Source: Mesorhizobium loti CJ3sym (GTDB lineage Bacteria > Pseudomonadota > Alphaproteobacteria > Rhizobiales > Rhizobiaceae). Taken from it: a DNA stretch of 64,000 bases. Made by a program: the position numbers and the translations under genes. The stretch is taken from the NCBI RefSeq assembly GCF_000472785.1, contig NZ_AXAL01000001.1, positions 519,160 to 583,159 of the forward strand, written 5' to 3'. Below are positions 1-10,961 of the stretch, piece after piece. Position 1 is the first letter of the stretch, and every line of letters starts with the position of its first letter. The notes under the pieces are model-generated. The model saw nothing but the letters and a program-made list of their open reading frames with translations, ran no database searches and was not told where the DNA came from.

Positions 1-3000
1 TCGGCCGGCAGGCGCAGGAAGGCGTCGGGGTAGATCAGAAAGCGCGCCAGTTTCTGCACATTGGCGGCATCGGTCAGGCTGAGGCCCATATGGCGGGTCT
101 GCACCTGGCTGCGCGTCCAGGCAAGCATGGCCTGGCGGGCAAAGCTCTCCTGGTGGTCGAGCCGGCTGATGGCATCTTCGAGCTCGGCGCGGTTGGCCCC
201 GACCACGGTCCAGAAGGTCAGCGATATCTTCTTGTTGGCGGGCACGCGCACCTGGCGGCGCAACGAGGCGATGGGATCGAGCGTGAAGCCGGAATGGCCG
301 CCGAGTCTCGCGCCCGGATCAAAGGCAGCGGCATCGGCGATGGAGCGGCCACGACCGATGAAGGCGCGCTTGTCGGTCTCTGCCTCCGCATCGCGCGCCG
401 GTCCGGACGGATCGGTGACGAAATGCGCCAGCGTGATATCCGGCTCGCTGGTATCGCGCTTGCGGCGGGTGGCGAAGATCGCGCCGTTGTTGGCGGCGAT
501 TTCGGTCTCCACGAACATCTTCGAGAAGGCCGGATGCGCGTTGTCGGAAGCCTCCGTACCCAGCACCAGTTCGGCAAAGGACGTCACCTCGATGTGACGA
601 TCGGATGTGCTTTCATTGTAGAGCGTGATGCGACGGCCTTCGCCATTGCCTTCGGAAACGACGATGCATTCAACCTCGGAGCGCAACGTGCCGACCGATT
701 TGACGAAGCTCGCCTTGTCGTCGGAGAACAGGGTCTGCACCTTTTCCTCGGCCGCTCGCTTCGGCTCCGCCGTTGCCGACCACCAGTCTCCCGTGCTGAC
801 GTCACGCAGGAATATGTAGGAGCCCAGACGGTCCTCGGTGGGATCCGGCTGCCAGCGGGTGACCGACAGATCGCCCCAGCGGCTGTAGCCGGATCCGGTC
901 GCGGTCACCATCACCGAATAGCGGCCGTTCGACATCACATTGGTCGAACGCAACGCCCGCAGGGGATCGAGCACGATGCGGGTGTCGGGGCTCTCGGTTT
1001 CGGTTTCGTCTTTGGCGCGCTCGTCGGCTTCGGTCCTGACGGTCGCGGTCGGGATGTCGCGCGGCGCCCTTTCCTGCAGCAGAAGTTCAGCCGATTCAAT
1101 GACCGGATCGCTGTGGAAACGGTCGCGCAGGCGACCCTCGAAGATCGCGTCGGCGACCGCAGCGATCGACATGCCCGAATGGTGCGCATAGTAATTCAGC
1201 ACGACCGCGTGGTTGGTGCCTTCAGGCACGCGCTGCGGCGTGAAATCGACCGCATCGTAGTAGCCGTGAGGGCCAAGCGCACCGACCTCGCGCAGCCGGG
1301 CCAGATTCTGCACGGCTTCGCGCGGGTTGAACTGCGCCGCCAGGATAGTGGCATAGGGCGCGATCACCGTGTTCTGGCCAAGGCCGCGCTTCAGCCCCAG
1401 CCCAGGCACGCCGAAGTTGGTGTACTGATAGGTCAGTTCCCGGTCACGAGCGTTGTAGGCCGCTTCCGAAATGCCCCACGGCACGTTTTTCTGGCGGCCA
1501 TACTGGATCTGGCGCTTGATGATCAGCTTGCTCGTCTGGTTGAGGATAGAGCCTTGCGGCTCCTTCATCACCAGTGGCGGCATCAGATACTCGAACATCG
1601 AGCCCGACCAGGACATCAGCGCACCCTGGAAACCGATCTCGACAATCGGGCGGCCGAGCCGGAACCAATGCTCGGTCGGCAGGTCGCCCTTGGCGATGGC
1701 GAACAGGCTGGTCAGCCGCGCCTCGGAGGCGAGAAGATCGTAGCAGCTTTCGTCGAGCTGGTGTTCCTCGACCCGGTAGCCGATCGACAGCAGCTTGCGC
1801 TCCGGCCGCATCAGGAAGGAGAACTCCATCTCAAAGGCGAAGCGGCGCGTGCGCTCGCGCAAGGTCAGCAGCTTGGCGCGCAACGCCTCGACCGCATTGT
1901 CGTCGCTGTGGGCGTCGTGGACATGCGCCTCGCACGTGGCTTCCAGCCTCGCCGCCCAGTCGACGATGACGTCGCTCTGGGTCGATGCCGCCTCGGTGTG
2001 GATGGCGGTGGCCAGCTTGCGGATCTCGCCCGCCAGCACGGCAAGGTTGATGGTGCGGATCGAGGCCATCTCAGGCTGAGCCTTGATCGTCTCGACGGCA
2101 CGCCGCATGCCATCCAGGCGATCAACGAGGCGCTGGCGCAAGGGCCGCAACTGGCGGCGATCATCCGGCAACTCATCCAGGCTTTCGCTGAGAATGGTCA
2201 CCGTGTCGAGAATACCTTCGAAGTCGCCCTGGAGGTGAACGGAAGGTGCTTCCGCCCACTCGGCACAGGCGGCCGCCACCGCCACCAGGTGACCGGCGAG
2301 ATTGCCGCTGTCGACGGCCGAGATATAGAGTGGATAGAGCGGCTTCAGCGTCGTGGTGTCATACCAGTTGAAGAGATGGCCGCGGTGGCGCGGCATGCTC
2401 TCAATGGTGGTCATGGTGGCGTCGATGCGGGTAATGGCATCGGACAGGCTGATCCAGCCGAAATCGCGCGCCGAGACGACCGACAGCAGGTAGACACCGA
2501 CGTTGGTAGGCGAGGTGCGCGGTGCCACGACCGGTGCCGGGCTTTCCTGGAAATTGTCCGGCGGCAGATTGTGATGCTCTTCCGTGACGAAGCTCTCGAA
2601 ATAATGCCAGGTGCGTCGTGCCACGGTGCGCAGCGCATGGATGTCGGCCTGCGATATGCGCAGGCGATCCTCGGTTTCGGCCGAGCGGCTGATCCAGCTG
2701 GCGATCGCCGGCGAGCCGATCCAGAACAGGGCGAAGAAGAAGGCGACGAAAGCGCCGGTGGAATCGGCCAGCACCGGAATGGCGAGGCCAACGAAGCCGA
2801 TGATCACGGCGCCGTACATCATGCCGTAATAGGAGCCGACATCATTGTCGCCGGCCTTGTGCGCCTGCGAGGCGGTGCGCCATTCCAGGAGGTTCTGGCG
2901 GCTGACGAACAGCCGGTAGAGCGTACGCACAATGGCATCGCCCATCATCCAGGCATTATGCGCCATCAGCACGATCTTCAGCGCCACCATGGCGGTGCCG

Positions 3001-5654
3001 AAGGCGACGTCGCGCGCCAAGGCCGAGAAATGACCGCGCGGCGTCTGGTCGCCACTCTTGGGCAAGATGGCGTTGACGATGTCGAAGGTCGGCGCCATGA
3101 ACAGGCTGAGGATCAGCAGGGCCTGCCATTGTGCGGCCTGCGTGAACGGCAGCAAGGTCCAGCCGGCAATCGCCGCCATCACCCAGAAGATCGGCGTCAG
3201 CGAGCGACGCAGATTGTCGACCATCTTCCAGCGCGACAAAGCCGGGACACCGGAGCGCGGATCGAGGATATAGCCCAGCAGCTGCCAGTCGCCGCGTGCC
3301 CAGCGATGGTGGCGCGAGGCGTCGACCGAATAGCGGGTCGGATAGTCCTCGACCAGTTCGACGTCGGTGACAAGTGCTGCGCGCGCCAGCGCGCCTTCGA
3401 GCAGATCGTGGCTGAGGATGGTGTTTTCCTCGATCCGACCCTGCAGGGCGGCCTCGAAGGCGTCGACATGGTAGAGACCCTTGCCGGTGAAGGAGCCGTC
3501 GCTGAAGACGTCCTGATAGAGGTCCGACACGGCGAAGACATAGGGGTCGAGGCCGCGATTGGCCGAGAACACGCGCTGGAAGAACGAGGCTTCGTCGCCT
3601 GACGTCAGCGAGGCGGTGATGCGCGGCTGCAGGATCGTGTAGCCGGCGGTGACGACGCGTTTGGTGGCGTCGAAATGCGGACGGTTGAGCGGATGGCAGA
3701 GCTTGCCGACGAGGCTCGCCACGGCATCGCGGGTGGTGCGCGTATCGGCGTCGAGTGTCATCACATGGACGACTTTTTCCGGCAGCGGCACTTCGAGCGG
3801 CAGGAAGGTGGTGTCGCTGTCGCCGCGCAGCAAAAGGTCGAGCTCATGCAGCTTGCCGCGTTTGCGCTCCCAGCCCATCCAGGACCCTTGCGCGGCGTTG
3901 AAGAGCCGGCGGCGGTGCAGGATGTAGAAGCGCGGCGCACCTTCAGAGGGATAGCGGGCGTTGAGACGAGCGATCTCGGCGCGGGCATATTCGAGGATTT
4001 CGGTGTCGGCCGCATCGATCTCGATCTTGCTGTCTGGCCAATCCGAAAGCAGCGCGAAATGGATCTCGTCCACCAGATTGGCAAGGTAATGCACTTCGAT
4101 GTTGCGGATGTTTTCCTCGACATCGTCACGCGAACCGATCAGCGACGGCACAACCACCAGCGTGCGCGCCTCGGGCGGCACGCCGTGCCGATAGTCATAG
4201 CCGATCAGGCGTGTCGGCTTGAGGAACAGCGAGACCACGGTGTTGAAGAAGGCGAGCGCGCCCTCGCTCGCCGGGACGGCAAACAGCGCCAGCATCAGGA
4301 CGATCGAGGTTACCGACAGGCCGAGATTGGCCAAGGCATTGCCGGTGAGGACAAGAAGCAGGGCCGTCAACGCGAAGACCGGCAGGACGATGCCAAGCCA
4401 CCCGGTCTTGGCGAAGGTCCGCTTGACCGTCTGGCTGATAGTGGGCCGATAACCGATCGCCTTTTCCAGTTCCAGCCGGCGCGGGCCGACGAGATAGAAA
4501 CCGACATCTGTGTGAGCGGACGCGGTTGGCGCAATCCCCTCTTCAGTGCTGCCCGCCCCAGCCTCACCAGTGGCATGACCGGCCAATTCACTGGCCTTTT
4601 CGGCGACACGGTATTCCGACAGGTTCGAGCGGCGCGCCAGTTCCTCGATCGCGGTGCGGTATTGGTCACGCGAGAAGAAGTCGAGGGCGGCGAAATCGGT
4701 GCGCTCGCGCAGCACGGTGTCGATGCGGCTGACGCCTTCGAACCACACCGTCCAGTCGACATCGTTGATGACGCGCAGGCCGCGGATGATGTTGCCGGTC
4801 GTCACATTGCCGCTGGACAGCGTGTGATGCTCGGAGATGATGATCTCCTCGGCATCGGAGCCGGTCTTTTCGAGCTCGCCTTCCAGCCATTCCAGAGCCT
4901 TGCCGGCATTCTGCGACCCATCGCGCAAACGATAGAGCAGTTGGGTGGCGAAGGTGGTGTCCTGGGCATGGGCGCCGAAATTGGCCAGGATCACTTGCCG
5001 GTCAGCGCTGTCGTCGGTCGCCAGCACCTTGTCGGCCACGTCGTTGGCGATCTGGCGCATCCGGCGGGTGCGGTTGACCCTGACGGCAAGCCGGCGGAGA
5101 TTTTCGATCAGAACGAAGCGTAGAAGCGAGGGCAGCGCCCAGAGTTCACCGATCTTCAGCGGCTCGACAGACTGAAAACCCTGGACGATGGACTTGAACA
5201 TGGTCGCGGAGACGGAACTGTCGGAATGCGCCACATAGGTCCAGGCCAACGCCAGGGCGCGCGGCACAGTGCCGCCACCGGGCAGTTTCAGCGTCGGCAG
5301 CTGGCGATAGAAGCGGCGCGGCAGGTCGCGCTTGACCTGGAAGATGGTCTCCTCGACCAGATAGTTGTTGTCGAGCAGCCATTGCGCGGCCGGAGTGATC
5401 GTTTCACCCTTGGCCTGCGCGGCGTTGGTCGAACGGTAGACTTCGAGGATCTTCTTGGCGCTGTCGCGGATACGAGCCTGGAAATCGAACGGGGTCAGGC
5501 CGAAAAGGTCGGTGAGATCGCCTTTTGCCAGGCTTTCGCCGAGCAGCCGGAGGCGTTCCTCCGGCAGGAATGTCGACCTTATCGGCTCTTCCGTGATGGC
5601 CGGAAAGCTTGCGCTGGTCTTTTCGATCTGGGCTGGGTTCGTCTGAATATTCAT
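1..5654 (-). CDS. ndvB: Cyclic beta-1,2-glucan synthase, 5' part (runs off the left edge)
   Basis: About 1,884 codons from the ATG at 5654 are open to the window edge; the family is about 2,800 residues, so the C-terminal GH94 phosphorylase-like part lies outside. This inner-membrane enzyme makes periplasmic cyclic beta-1,2-glucan from UDP-glucose, used in osmoadaptation and host interaction. Visible parts in order: an N-terminal region, a GT84 glycosyltransferase with MTLDADTRT near residue 635 and a (Q/R)xxRW-type RHHRWARGDWQL near 782, several membrane segments around 800-950, and a glucoamylase-like domain with EIGFQGALMSWSGSMFEY near 1338. The long plus-strand open frames over this stretch are antisense shadows. 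The family assignment is secure; ndvB, chvB and cgs are names for the same orthologue. Confidence 0.95.
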   Translation of the reverse strand, partial: MNIQTNPAQIEKTSASFPAITEEPIRSTFLPEERLRLLGESLAKGDLTDLFGLTPFDFQARIRDSAKKILEVYRSTNAAQAKGETITPAAQWLLDNNYLVEETIFQVKRDLPRRFYRQLPTLKLPGGGTVPRALALAWTYVAHSDSSVSATMFKSIVQGFQSVEPLKIGELWALPSLLRFVLIENLRRLAVRVNRTRRMRQIANDVADKVLATDDSADRQVILANFGAHAQDTTFATQLLYRLRDGSQNAGKALEWLEGELEKTGSDAEEIIISEHHTLSSGNVTTGNIIRGLRVINDVDWTVWFEGVSRIDTVLRERTDFAALDFFSRDQYRTAIEELARRSNLSEYRVAEKASELAGHATGEAGAGSTEEGIAPTASAHTDVGFYLVGPRRLELEKAIGYRPTISQTVKRTFAKTGWLGIVLPVFALTALLLVLTGNALANLGLSVTSIVLMLALFAVPASEGALAFFNTVVSLFLKPTRLIGYDYRHGVPPEARTLVVVPSLIGSRDDVEENIRNIEVHYLANLVDEIHFALLSDWPDSKIEIDAADTEILEYARAEIARLNARYPSEGAPRFYILHRRRLFNAAQGSWMGWERKRGKLHELDLLLRGDSDTTFLPLEVPLPEKVVHVMTLDADTRTTRDAVASLVGKLCHPLNRPHFDATKRVVTAGYTILQPRITASLTSGDEASFFQRVFSANRGLDPYVFAVSDLYQDVFSDGSFTGKGLYHVDAFEAALQGRIEENTILSHDLLEGALARAALVTDVELVEDYPTRYSVDASRHHRWARGDWQLLGYILDPRSGVPALSRWKMVDNLRRSLTPIFWVMAAIAGWTLLPFTQAAQWQALLILSLFMAPTFDIVNAILPKSGDQTPRGHFSALARDVAFGTAMVALKIVLMAHNAWMMGDAIVRTLYRLFVSRQNLLEWRTASQAHKAGDNDVGSYYGMMYGAVIIGFVGLAIPVLADSTGAFVAFFFALFWIGSPAIASWISRSAETEDRLRISQADIHALRTVARRTWHYFESFVTEEHHNLPPDNFQESPAPVVAPRTSPTNVGVYLLSVVSARDFGWISLSDAITRIDATMTTIESMPRHRGHLFNWYDTTTLKPLYPLYISAVDSGNLAGHLVAVAAACAEWAEAPSVHLQGDFEGILDTVTILSESLDELPDDRRQLRPLRQRLVDRLDGMRRAVETIKAQPEMASIRTINLAVLAGEIRKLATAIHTEAASTQSDVIVDWAARLEATCEAHVHDAHSDDNAVEALRAKLLTLRERTRRFAFEMEFSFLMRPERKLLSIGYRVEEHQLDESCYDLLASEARLTSLFAIAKGDLPTEHWFRLGRPIVEIGFQGALMSWSGSMFEYLMPPLVMKEPQGSILNQTSKLIIKRQIQYGRQKNVPWGISEAAYNARDRELTYQYTNFGVPGLGLKRGLGQNTVIAPYATILAAQFNPREAVQNLARLREVGALGPHGYYDAVDFTPQRVPEGTNHAVVLNYYAHHSGMSIAAVADAIFEGRLRDRFHSDPVIESAELLLQERAPRDIPTATVRTEADERAKDETETESPDTRIVLDPLRALRSTNVMSNGRYSVMVTATGSGYSRWGDLSVTRWQPDPTEDRLGSYIFLRDVSTGDWWSATAEPKRAAEEKVQTLFSDDKASFVKSVGTLRSEVECIVVSEGNGEGRRITLYNESTSDRHIEVTSFAELVLGTEASDNAHPAFSKMFVETEIAANNGAIFATRRKRDTSEPDITLAHFVTDPSGPARDAEAETDKRAFIGRGRSIADAAAFDPGARLGGHSGFTLDPIASLRRQVRVPANKKISLTFWTVVGANRAELEDAISRLDHQESFARQAMLAWTRSQVQTRHMGLSLTDAANVQKLARFLIYPDAFLRLPA

Positions 5655-5720
5655 TGAAAATTCCGTAAGCGGGCACACAGCGGCGTCACCGCCACGGCAA
5701 TGGCCCTAAAACCGGTTCAA

Positions 5721-5736
5721 ATGCAATTGGTTGCAT
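5721..5736. promoter_or_regulatory. Inverted repeat upstream of ndvB
   Basis: ATGCAA and TTGCAT flank a TTGG spacer, 67 bp upstream of the ndvB start. It is the only clear symmetry in the 288-bp gap between ndvB and hutD (5655-5942), which otherwise shows no gene. It could be an operator, but no regulator is known from the sequence. Confidence 0.25.
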
Positions 5737-5942
5737 AATCCCACTTGCCGAAAGTTTGTTTCCGCACCACGACAGGGCGTCATCTCTCGGCAAAAATTCC
5801 AAGACGAGCACCCCTCTTCCCGTCGAGTTCGATCGGCGGAGAGGATTCGGGCTTTTTCGTGATGCCGGCAAGAGCTTACGCTATATTTCGCCAGCACTGC
5901 GATCATGTTTGGAAACAAGCGGTAACCGTTGGCGCGAAGGCT

Positions 5943-6521
5943 TCAGGCCGAGATGGTTATCCGGATCACGAACAGCGTCGCGTTCAGAGCGGGTTCAACC
6001 CGCAGCACAGCAGCATCCGGCCCGAGCAACAGCGTGTCGAGCGGCCCGAGGCGAATGGGCCCGGCCTCCGGGAAAACGGCTTCGCCCTTGTGACAAAGGA
6101 TGAGGGTCGAACCGACCCCGATCGCGATGTCGACAGGCCGTGAAATCGCCAGGCGCTCGACCGAATGCAACATGCGGCCGCGGCGGGTCATAACGTTGAG
6201 GTCGGTGATCGGGCCGGCGATTAGGGCGGCACTGGTGGGCAAATCAGCTGGAAAGGCAAAAGGCGCCGAAACCGGCGTCAGCCGCGCCGGCGGCTGGCCG
6301 GCGATATCAAGCACGATCCCCTCGCCTTCCAGCACCGACAGGGTGCGTTCGATGCCGGCAAAGCTGGAGAACGGTCCGCTGCTCCCGACATGCGCCATCG
6401 AGACCCGCCAGTCGAACTCGTCGAGGCCGGCGCTGTCAGGCGAGACGGCGATCTCGGTTGTCGTGCCGCCGCCGTTCTTCCAAGGCATGACACGGTAGTC
6501 GGCGGCACGAAGGATGCGCAT
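5943..6521 (-). CDS. hutD: HutD/Ves family protein
   Basis: 192 residues of HutD-family cupin-like sequence. The N-terminal signature MPWKNGGGTTTEIA (residues 12-25) is the family hallmark. HutD proteins occur in hut operons and have been proposed to limit hut expression or urocanate build-up; no enzymatic activity is established. It is the last gene of the minus-strand hut operon, 12 bp after hutU, so it is probably co-transcribed and induced with it. Confidence 0.9.
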   Translation of the reverse strand: MRILRAADYRVMPWKNGGGTTTEIAVSPDSAGLDEFDWRVSMAHVGSSGPFSSFAGIERTLSVLEGEGIVLDIAGQPPARLTPVSAPFAFPADLPTSAALIAGPITDLNVMTRRGRMLHSVERLAISRPVDIAIGVGSTLILCHKGEAVFPEAGPIRLGPLDTLLLGPDAAVLRVEPALNATLFVIRITISA

Positions 6522-6533
6522 GAGGTCAGCCTA

Positions 6534-8207
6534 TCACCCTAAAATGCCGGGCAGGTTGAGCTGGTGCTCCTTGGCGCATTCAATGGCGATTTCGTAGCCG
6601 GCATCGGCGTGGCGCATGACGCCGGTTGCCGGGTCGTTCCACAGCACGCGCTCCAGGCGCCTTGCGGCGTCCGGCGTGCCATCGGCAACAATGACCATGC
6701 CGGCATGCTGCGAAAAGCCCATGCCGACGCCGCCGCCATGATGCAGCGACACCCAGGTGGCACCAGACGCAGTATTGAGCAACGCGTTGAGCAGCGGCCA
6801 GTCGGAGACGGCATCCGAACCGTCCTTCATCGCTTCCGTCTCACGGTTCGGCGAGGCGACTGAGCCGGAATCAAGGTGATCGCGGCCGATGACGACCGGC
6901 GCCTTGAGCTCGCCCTTGGCGACCATCTCGTTGAAGGCGAGGCCCAGCCGGTGGCGATCGCCGAGACCGACCCAGCAGATGCGCGCCGGCAGCCCCTGGA
7001 AGGCGATGCGCTCGCGCGCCATGTCGAGCCAATTGTGCAGATGGGTGTTGCCGGGGGTGAGTTCGCGCACCTTGGCGTCGGTCTTGTAGATGTCTTCGGG
7101 ATCGCCCGAGAGTGCAGCCCAGCGGAACGGCCCGATGCCGCGGCAGAACAGCGGACGGATATAGGCCGGCACAAAGCCCGGGAAAGCAAAGGCGTTCTCA
7201 AAACCTTCGTCCTTGGCGACCTGGCGGATGTTGTTGCCGTAATCGAGCGTCGGCACGCCGGCGTTCCAGAACGCCACCATCGCCTCGACATGTTCGCGCA
7301 TTGAGGCGCGGGCCGCCTTCTCGACCGCCTTGGGATCGCTGACACGCTTCTCGCGCCACTCGGCCATGGTCCAGCCCTTCGGCAGATAGCCGTTGATGGG
7401 GTCGTGGGCGGAGGTCTGGTCGGTAACCATATCGGGGCGGATGCCGCGCCTGAACATTTCGGGCACGATCTCGGCCGCATTGCCGAGCAGGCCGACGGAC
7501 TTCGCCTCGCCGGCCTTGGTCCAGCGTTCGATCATTTCCATCGCTTCGTCGAGCGTCTCGGCCTTTTCGTCGACATAGCGGGTGCGCAGGCGGAAATCGA
7601 TCGAGTCCGGGTTGCATTCGATGGCGAGACAGCAGGCTCCAGCCATGACTGCAGCCAGCGGCTGGGCGCCGCCCATGCCGCCGAGACCGCCGGTCAGGAT
7701 CCACTTGCCCTTGAGATTGCCGCCATAATGCTGGCGACCGGCCTCGACGAAGGTTTCATAGGTGCCCTGCACGATGCCTTGCGTGCCGATATAGATCCAC
7801 GAGCCGGCCGTCATCTGGCCGTACATCATCAGGCCCTTTCTATCGAGCTCATTGAACTTATCCCAGTTGGCCCAGTGCGGCACCAGGTTGGAGTTGGCGA
7901 TCAGCACGCGCGGCGCATCGGCGTGCGTGCGGAACACGCCGACCGGCTTGCCGGACTGCACCAAAAGGGTCTCGTCCTCACCAAGCGTCTTCAGCGAGGC
8001 GACGATGCTGTCAAAATCGTTCCAGGTGCGCGCCGCCCGACCGATGCCGCCATAAACGACCAGTTCGTTGGGGTTTTCGGCAACCTCGGGGTCGAGATTG
8101 TTCATCAGCATGCGCAGCGGCGCTTCGGTCGTCCAATAGCGGGCATTGAGCTTGTCGCCGCGCGGCGCACGGACTTCGCGGATGTTGTGGCGAGGATTGT
8201 TCATCAT
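6534..8207 (-). CDS. hutU: Urocanate hydratase
   Basis: 557 residues, the usual length for HutU, which converts urocanate to 4-imidazolone-5-propionate with tightly bound NAD+ in the cytosol. The glycine-rich NAD segment [15 protein letters not shown] and the conserved [15 protein letters not shown] follow in the first half. The frame stays open upstream of the start, but homology begins at [17 protein letters not shown] chose ATG 8207, which overlaps the stop of the preceding gene (ATGA); the adjacent ATG at 8204 sits 6 nt after AAAGGG and is equally possible. Second step of histidine degradation. Confidence 0.96.
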   Translation of the reverse strand: MMNNPRHNIREVRAPRGDKLNARYWTTEAPLRMLMNNLDPEVAENPNELVVYGGIGRAARTWNDFDSIVASLKTLGEDETLLVQSGKPVGVFRTHADAPRVLIANSNLVPHWANWDKFNELDRKGLMMYGQMTAGSWIYIGTQGIVQGTYETFVEAGRQHYGGNLKGKWILTGGLGGMGGAQPLAAVMAGACCLAIECNPDSIDFRLRTRYVDEKAETLDEAMEMIERWTKAGEAKSVGLLGNAAEIVPEMFRRGIRPDMVTDQTSAHDPINGYLPKGWTMAEWREKRVSDPKAVEKAARASMREHVEAMVAFWNAGVPTLDYGNNIRQVAKDEGFENAFAFPGFVPAYIRPLFCRGIGPFRWAALSGDPEDIYKTDAKVRELTPGNTHLHNWLDMARERIAFQGLPARICWVGLGDRHRLGLAFNEMVAKGELKAPVVIGRDHLDSGSVASPNRETEAMKDGSDAVSDWPLLNALLNTASGATWVSLHHGGGVGMGFSQHAGMVIVADGTPDAARRLERVLWNDPATGVMRHADAGYEIAIECAKEHQLNLPGILG

Positions 8208-8578
8208 TGTCCCTTTCGAATGAGATGCGCGGTGCTGCGAGAGCCTTCGGCGCTGATCCAGGTGACCTGTTCGTGGGCAGGATTGGAGGAATCGATGGTC
8301 ATGGCGTAGCAGGCCCAGGCATCGGAGGGCGGCCATAGCGAGCAGTATTGGTCGCCACGCACGTCCCAACGGCCGATCTGGTGGCTGTCGCCTCTGGTGT
8401 AGCTGGTCGCCCCGCCATCGTCGAAGTCCTGTGACCAGCCATCGCCCTGGACATGGGCACCTTTGAGAGCAGCAAGAATTTCGGGGCCTTTCATGGCCAC
8501 TTCGGCAGCCGGAGCCGAAATTACCGGAACCGAAAGCAGCCCGAGGGCGAAAAGGAATGTCCTGGCATGTCCGGTCAT
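8204..8578 (-). CDS. Small exported protein inside the hut operon
   Basis: 124 residues with a clear signal peptide (hydrophobic core at about 8-20, cleavage probably after SAPAA near 25) and a mature part of about 100 residues with two Cys (DQYCSLW and AWACYAM), which could form a disulfide. I do not recognise the family. It lies between hutG and hutU, 23 bp after hutG, and its stop overlaps the hutU start by 4 bp, so it is translationally coupled to a cytosolic pathway although it is itself exported. Function unknown. Confidence 0.75.
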   Translation of the reverse strand: MTGHARTFLFALGLLSVPVISAPAAEVAMKGPEILAALKGAHVQGDGWSQDFDDGGATSYTRGDSHQIGRWDVRGDQYCSLWPPSDAWACYAMTIDSSNPAHEQVTWISAEGSRSTAHLIRKGQ

Positions 8579-8601
8579 TGCGTCCTCCCGAAAAATGCCG
8601 A

Positions 8602-9420
8602 TCAGCCGTGCGCCCAGGCAATCGCGGTTTTCAGAATGGTCTCAAGCGTCGCGCGGATCGGCGCTGCGAAATCGGCGTCATACGGAACCGGCCAATTGTC
8701 CGGCTCACCCTTTTCCTCGGGCTCGCGCATGTATCCGCGGTTGGAGAGCTCCATCTGCAAGGTATGGACACCCTCTTGCGGCTGGCCAAAATGGCGTGTG
8801 ATCCAGCCGCCCTTGAAGCGGCCGTTGACGACAGAGGTTTCGCCGGTTTCGGCCATGATCTGGCTGACCATTGCCTGCAGATTCGGATCGGCGCTCTTGC
8901 CGTCATTGGTGCCGAGATTGAACACCGGGAGCGTGCCTTCGAAGAGGCGCGGCAGCACCGAGCGGATCGAGTGGCAGTCGTAGAGGACGATCTTGTCATG
9001 CAGGCCACGCAGCCGGCCGATCTCGGCCTGCAAGGCGGCATGGTACGGCACGAAGAATTGTTCGCGACGCGCGTCGACCTCCGACGGTCCCGGCTCTTCA
9101 CCTTCGCGGTAGAGCGGATCGCCATCAAAGGTCTCGGTTGGGCATAGGCCGGTCGTCGCCTGGCCGGGATAGAGCGAAGCGCCTGAAGGATCGCGGTTGA
9201 CGTCGATGACGGTGCGCGAAATCGCGGTGTGGACGACGGTGGCGCCGAGGCTGCCGGCGAAGTCATAGAGTTTATCGATCCACCAGTCGCAATCGCGGCG
9301 GCCGAGCCAGGGCGAGACCAGCCGGTTTTCGAGGCCGGCAAGGTCGATGCCGGTGTGCGGGATCGACACCAGCAGGGGTGCTGTGCCTTGGCTAATGGTG
9401 AGCCAGGGTGTGGCGGCCAT
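8602..9420 (-). CDS. hutG: N-formylglutamate deformylase
   Basis: 272 residues. It hydrolyses N-formyl-L-glutamate to glutamate and formate, the last step of the five-step histidine pathway. Metal-site motifs typical of the N-formylglutamate amidohydrolase family are visible: VSIPHTG (about 18-24), [18 protein letters not shown] and [11 protein letters not shown] near the C-terminus. ATG 9420 shares one base with the hutH stop (TGATG); GTG 9423 is an alternative. It works with HutF, which supplies its substrate. Confidence 0.95.
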   Translation of the reverse strand: MAATPWLTISQGTAPLLVSIPHTGIDLAGLENRLVSPWLGRRDCDWWIDKLYDFAGSLGATVVHTAISRTVIDVNRDPSGASLYPGQATTGLCPTETFDGDPLYREGEEPGPSEVDARREQFFVPYHAALQAEIGRLRGLHDKIVLYDCHSIRSVLPRLFEGTLPVFNLGTNDGKSADPNLQAMVSQIMAETGETSVVNGRFKGGWITRHFGQPQEGVHTLQMELSNRGYMREPEEKGEPDNWPVPYDADFAAPIRATLETILKTAIAWAHG

Positions 9421-10961
9421 CACGCCACTCCCGAAATCGACGGCAGCGCGACTGCTCCGGCAGCCCTGATGGTTGCGCCACTGCGCACCATGGCGATTGC
9501 CTTCTCCATGTCAGGGTGGAAGTGCCGGTCATTGTCGAGATGCGGCACTTCGGCCCGGACCAGCTTGCGCACGGCCTCCAGCGCGTTGCTTGATGCCAGC
9601 GGCTGATGGAAATCGCAGCCTTGCGCCGCAGCCAGGAGTTCGATGCCGATCACCGCCGTTGCATTCTCGACCATGCCGATCAGCCGGCGCGCACCGTGCG
9701 CGGCCATCGAAACATGGTCTTCCTGATTGGCCGAGGTCGGGATGGAATCAACTGATGCCGGATAGGCCTTCTGCTTGTTTTCCGAAACGAGTGCGGCCGC
9801 TGTCACCTGCGGGATCATGAAGCCGGAGTTCAGCCCGGGCTTGGGCGTCAGGAAAGCCGGCATGCCTGACAGAGCGGGGTCGACCAGCATGGCGATGCGG
9901 CGCTCCGACAGCGAGCCGATCTCGCAGACGGCAAGTGCGATCATGTCGGCGGCGAAAGCCACCGGCTCGGCGTGGAAATTGCCGCCGGAAAGTGCAGTGT
10001 CGTCCTCGGCGAAGATCAGCGGATTGTCGGTGACGCCATTGGCTTCGGTGCCGAGCGTGTCGGCCGCCTGGCGCAGCACGGTGAGTGCCGCGCCCATGAC
10101 CTGCGGCTGGCAGCGCAGACAATACGGATCCTGCACGCGTTCGTCACCGACGCGGTGCGATTCACGGATGGCACTGCCGGCCATCAGATTGCGCAGCGCA
10201 TCCGCAGTCTCGATCTGGCCAGGGTGCTTTCTCAGCATATGTATGCGCGGATCGAACGGCGCGTCGGAACCCTTGGCGGCATCGGTCGACAGGGCACCGG
10301 CGACGAGCGCCGACTGGTAAAGCACTTCGGCCTCGAACAAAGCGGCCAGTGCATAGGCGGTCGAAAACTGGGTGCCATTGAGCAGCGCAAGGCCTTCCTT
10401 GGCACCCAGTGTCACCGGCTCGAGGCCATGCGAAACGAAGGCGACCTTGGCCGGGACGCGGCCATGCGGCGTAAAACATTCGCCGACGCCGATCATCACC
10501 GCCGTCATGTGAGACAGCGGGGCAAGATCACCGGAAGCGCCAACGGAGCCCTGCGCTGGCACCACGGGGATGACGTCGTTGGCGAGCATCGCTTCGAGCA
10601 ACTCGATGGTTTGCGAGCGCACTCCGGAGGCGCCCTGCGCCAGGCTGGCAAGTTTCAGCGCCATCATCAGGCGAGCGATGGCAACCGGCATCGGCTCGCC
10701 GACGCCGGCGGCATGCGACAGCACGATGTTGCGCTGCAAGGTCTCGAGATCCTCGGCCGGGATGCGCACGCTGGCGAGTTTGCCGAAACCGGTGTTGATG
10801 CCGTAGACTGGTTCGCCCTTGGCGACGATCCTGGCGACAGCCTCGGCGCTCGCCTTGATCTTCGGACGGCAGGCATCATCGAGTTTCGGCACGGCGCCAC
10901 GGTAGATGGCGCGCCAGTCTGCCAGCGTCGCATTGCCGGGCTTCAGGGTCAGTTCGGTCAT
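9420..10961 (-). CDS. hutH: Histidine ammonia-lyase
   Basis: 513 residues, the family length. It deaminates L-histidine to urocanate, entry step of the pathway. The Ala-Ser-Gly that cyclises to the MIO electrophile is visible in [15 protein letters not shown] (about residues 138-152), and the C-terminal [10 protein letters not shown] is conserved. The homologous start is the ATG at 10961, which overlaps the hutI stop by 4 bp (ATGA), although the frame stays open upstream. Downstream it abuts hutG. Confidence 0.97.
   Translation of the reverse strand: MTELTLKPGNATLADWRAIYRGAVPKLDDACRPKIKASAEAVARIVAKGEPVYGINTGFGKLASVRIPAEDLETLQRNIVLSHAAGVGEPMPVAIARLMMALKLASLAQGASGVRSQTIELLEAMLANDVIPVVPAQGSVGASGDLAPLSHMTAVMIGVGECFTPHGRVPAKVAFVSHGLEPVTLGAKEGLALLNGTQFSTAYALAALFEAEVLYQSALVAGALSTDAAKGSDAPFDPRIHMLRKHPGQIETADALRNLMAGSAIRESHRVGDERVQDPYCLRCQPQVMGAALTVLRQAADTLGTEANGVTDNPLIFAEDDTALSGGNFHAEPVAFAADMIALAVCEIGSLSERRIAMLVDPALSGMPAFLTPKPGLNSGFMIPQVTAAALVSENKQKAYPASVDSIPTSANQEDHVSMAAHGARRLIGMVENATAVIGIELLAAAQGCDFHQPLASSNALEAVRKLVRAEVPHLDNDRHFHPDMEKAIAMVRSGATIRAAGAVALPSISGVA

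Noticed and set aside
90..3602. A 1,170-codon plus-strand open frame
   Set aside because: It is antisense to ndvB, whose minus-strand translation has clear GT84 and glucoamylase motifs. The plus-strand product has no recognisable motif and its length is a GC-rich codon-bias artefact.
6534..8621. Extended 695-codon hutU frame
   Set aside because: The first 137 codons overlap the small exported protein in another frame and show no HutU similarity; the homologous start is at 8207/8204.
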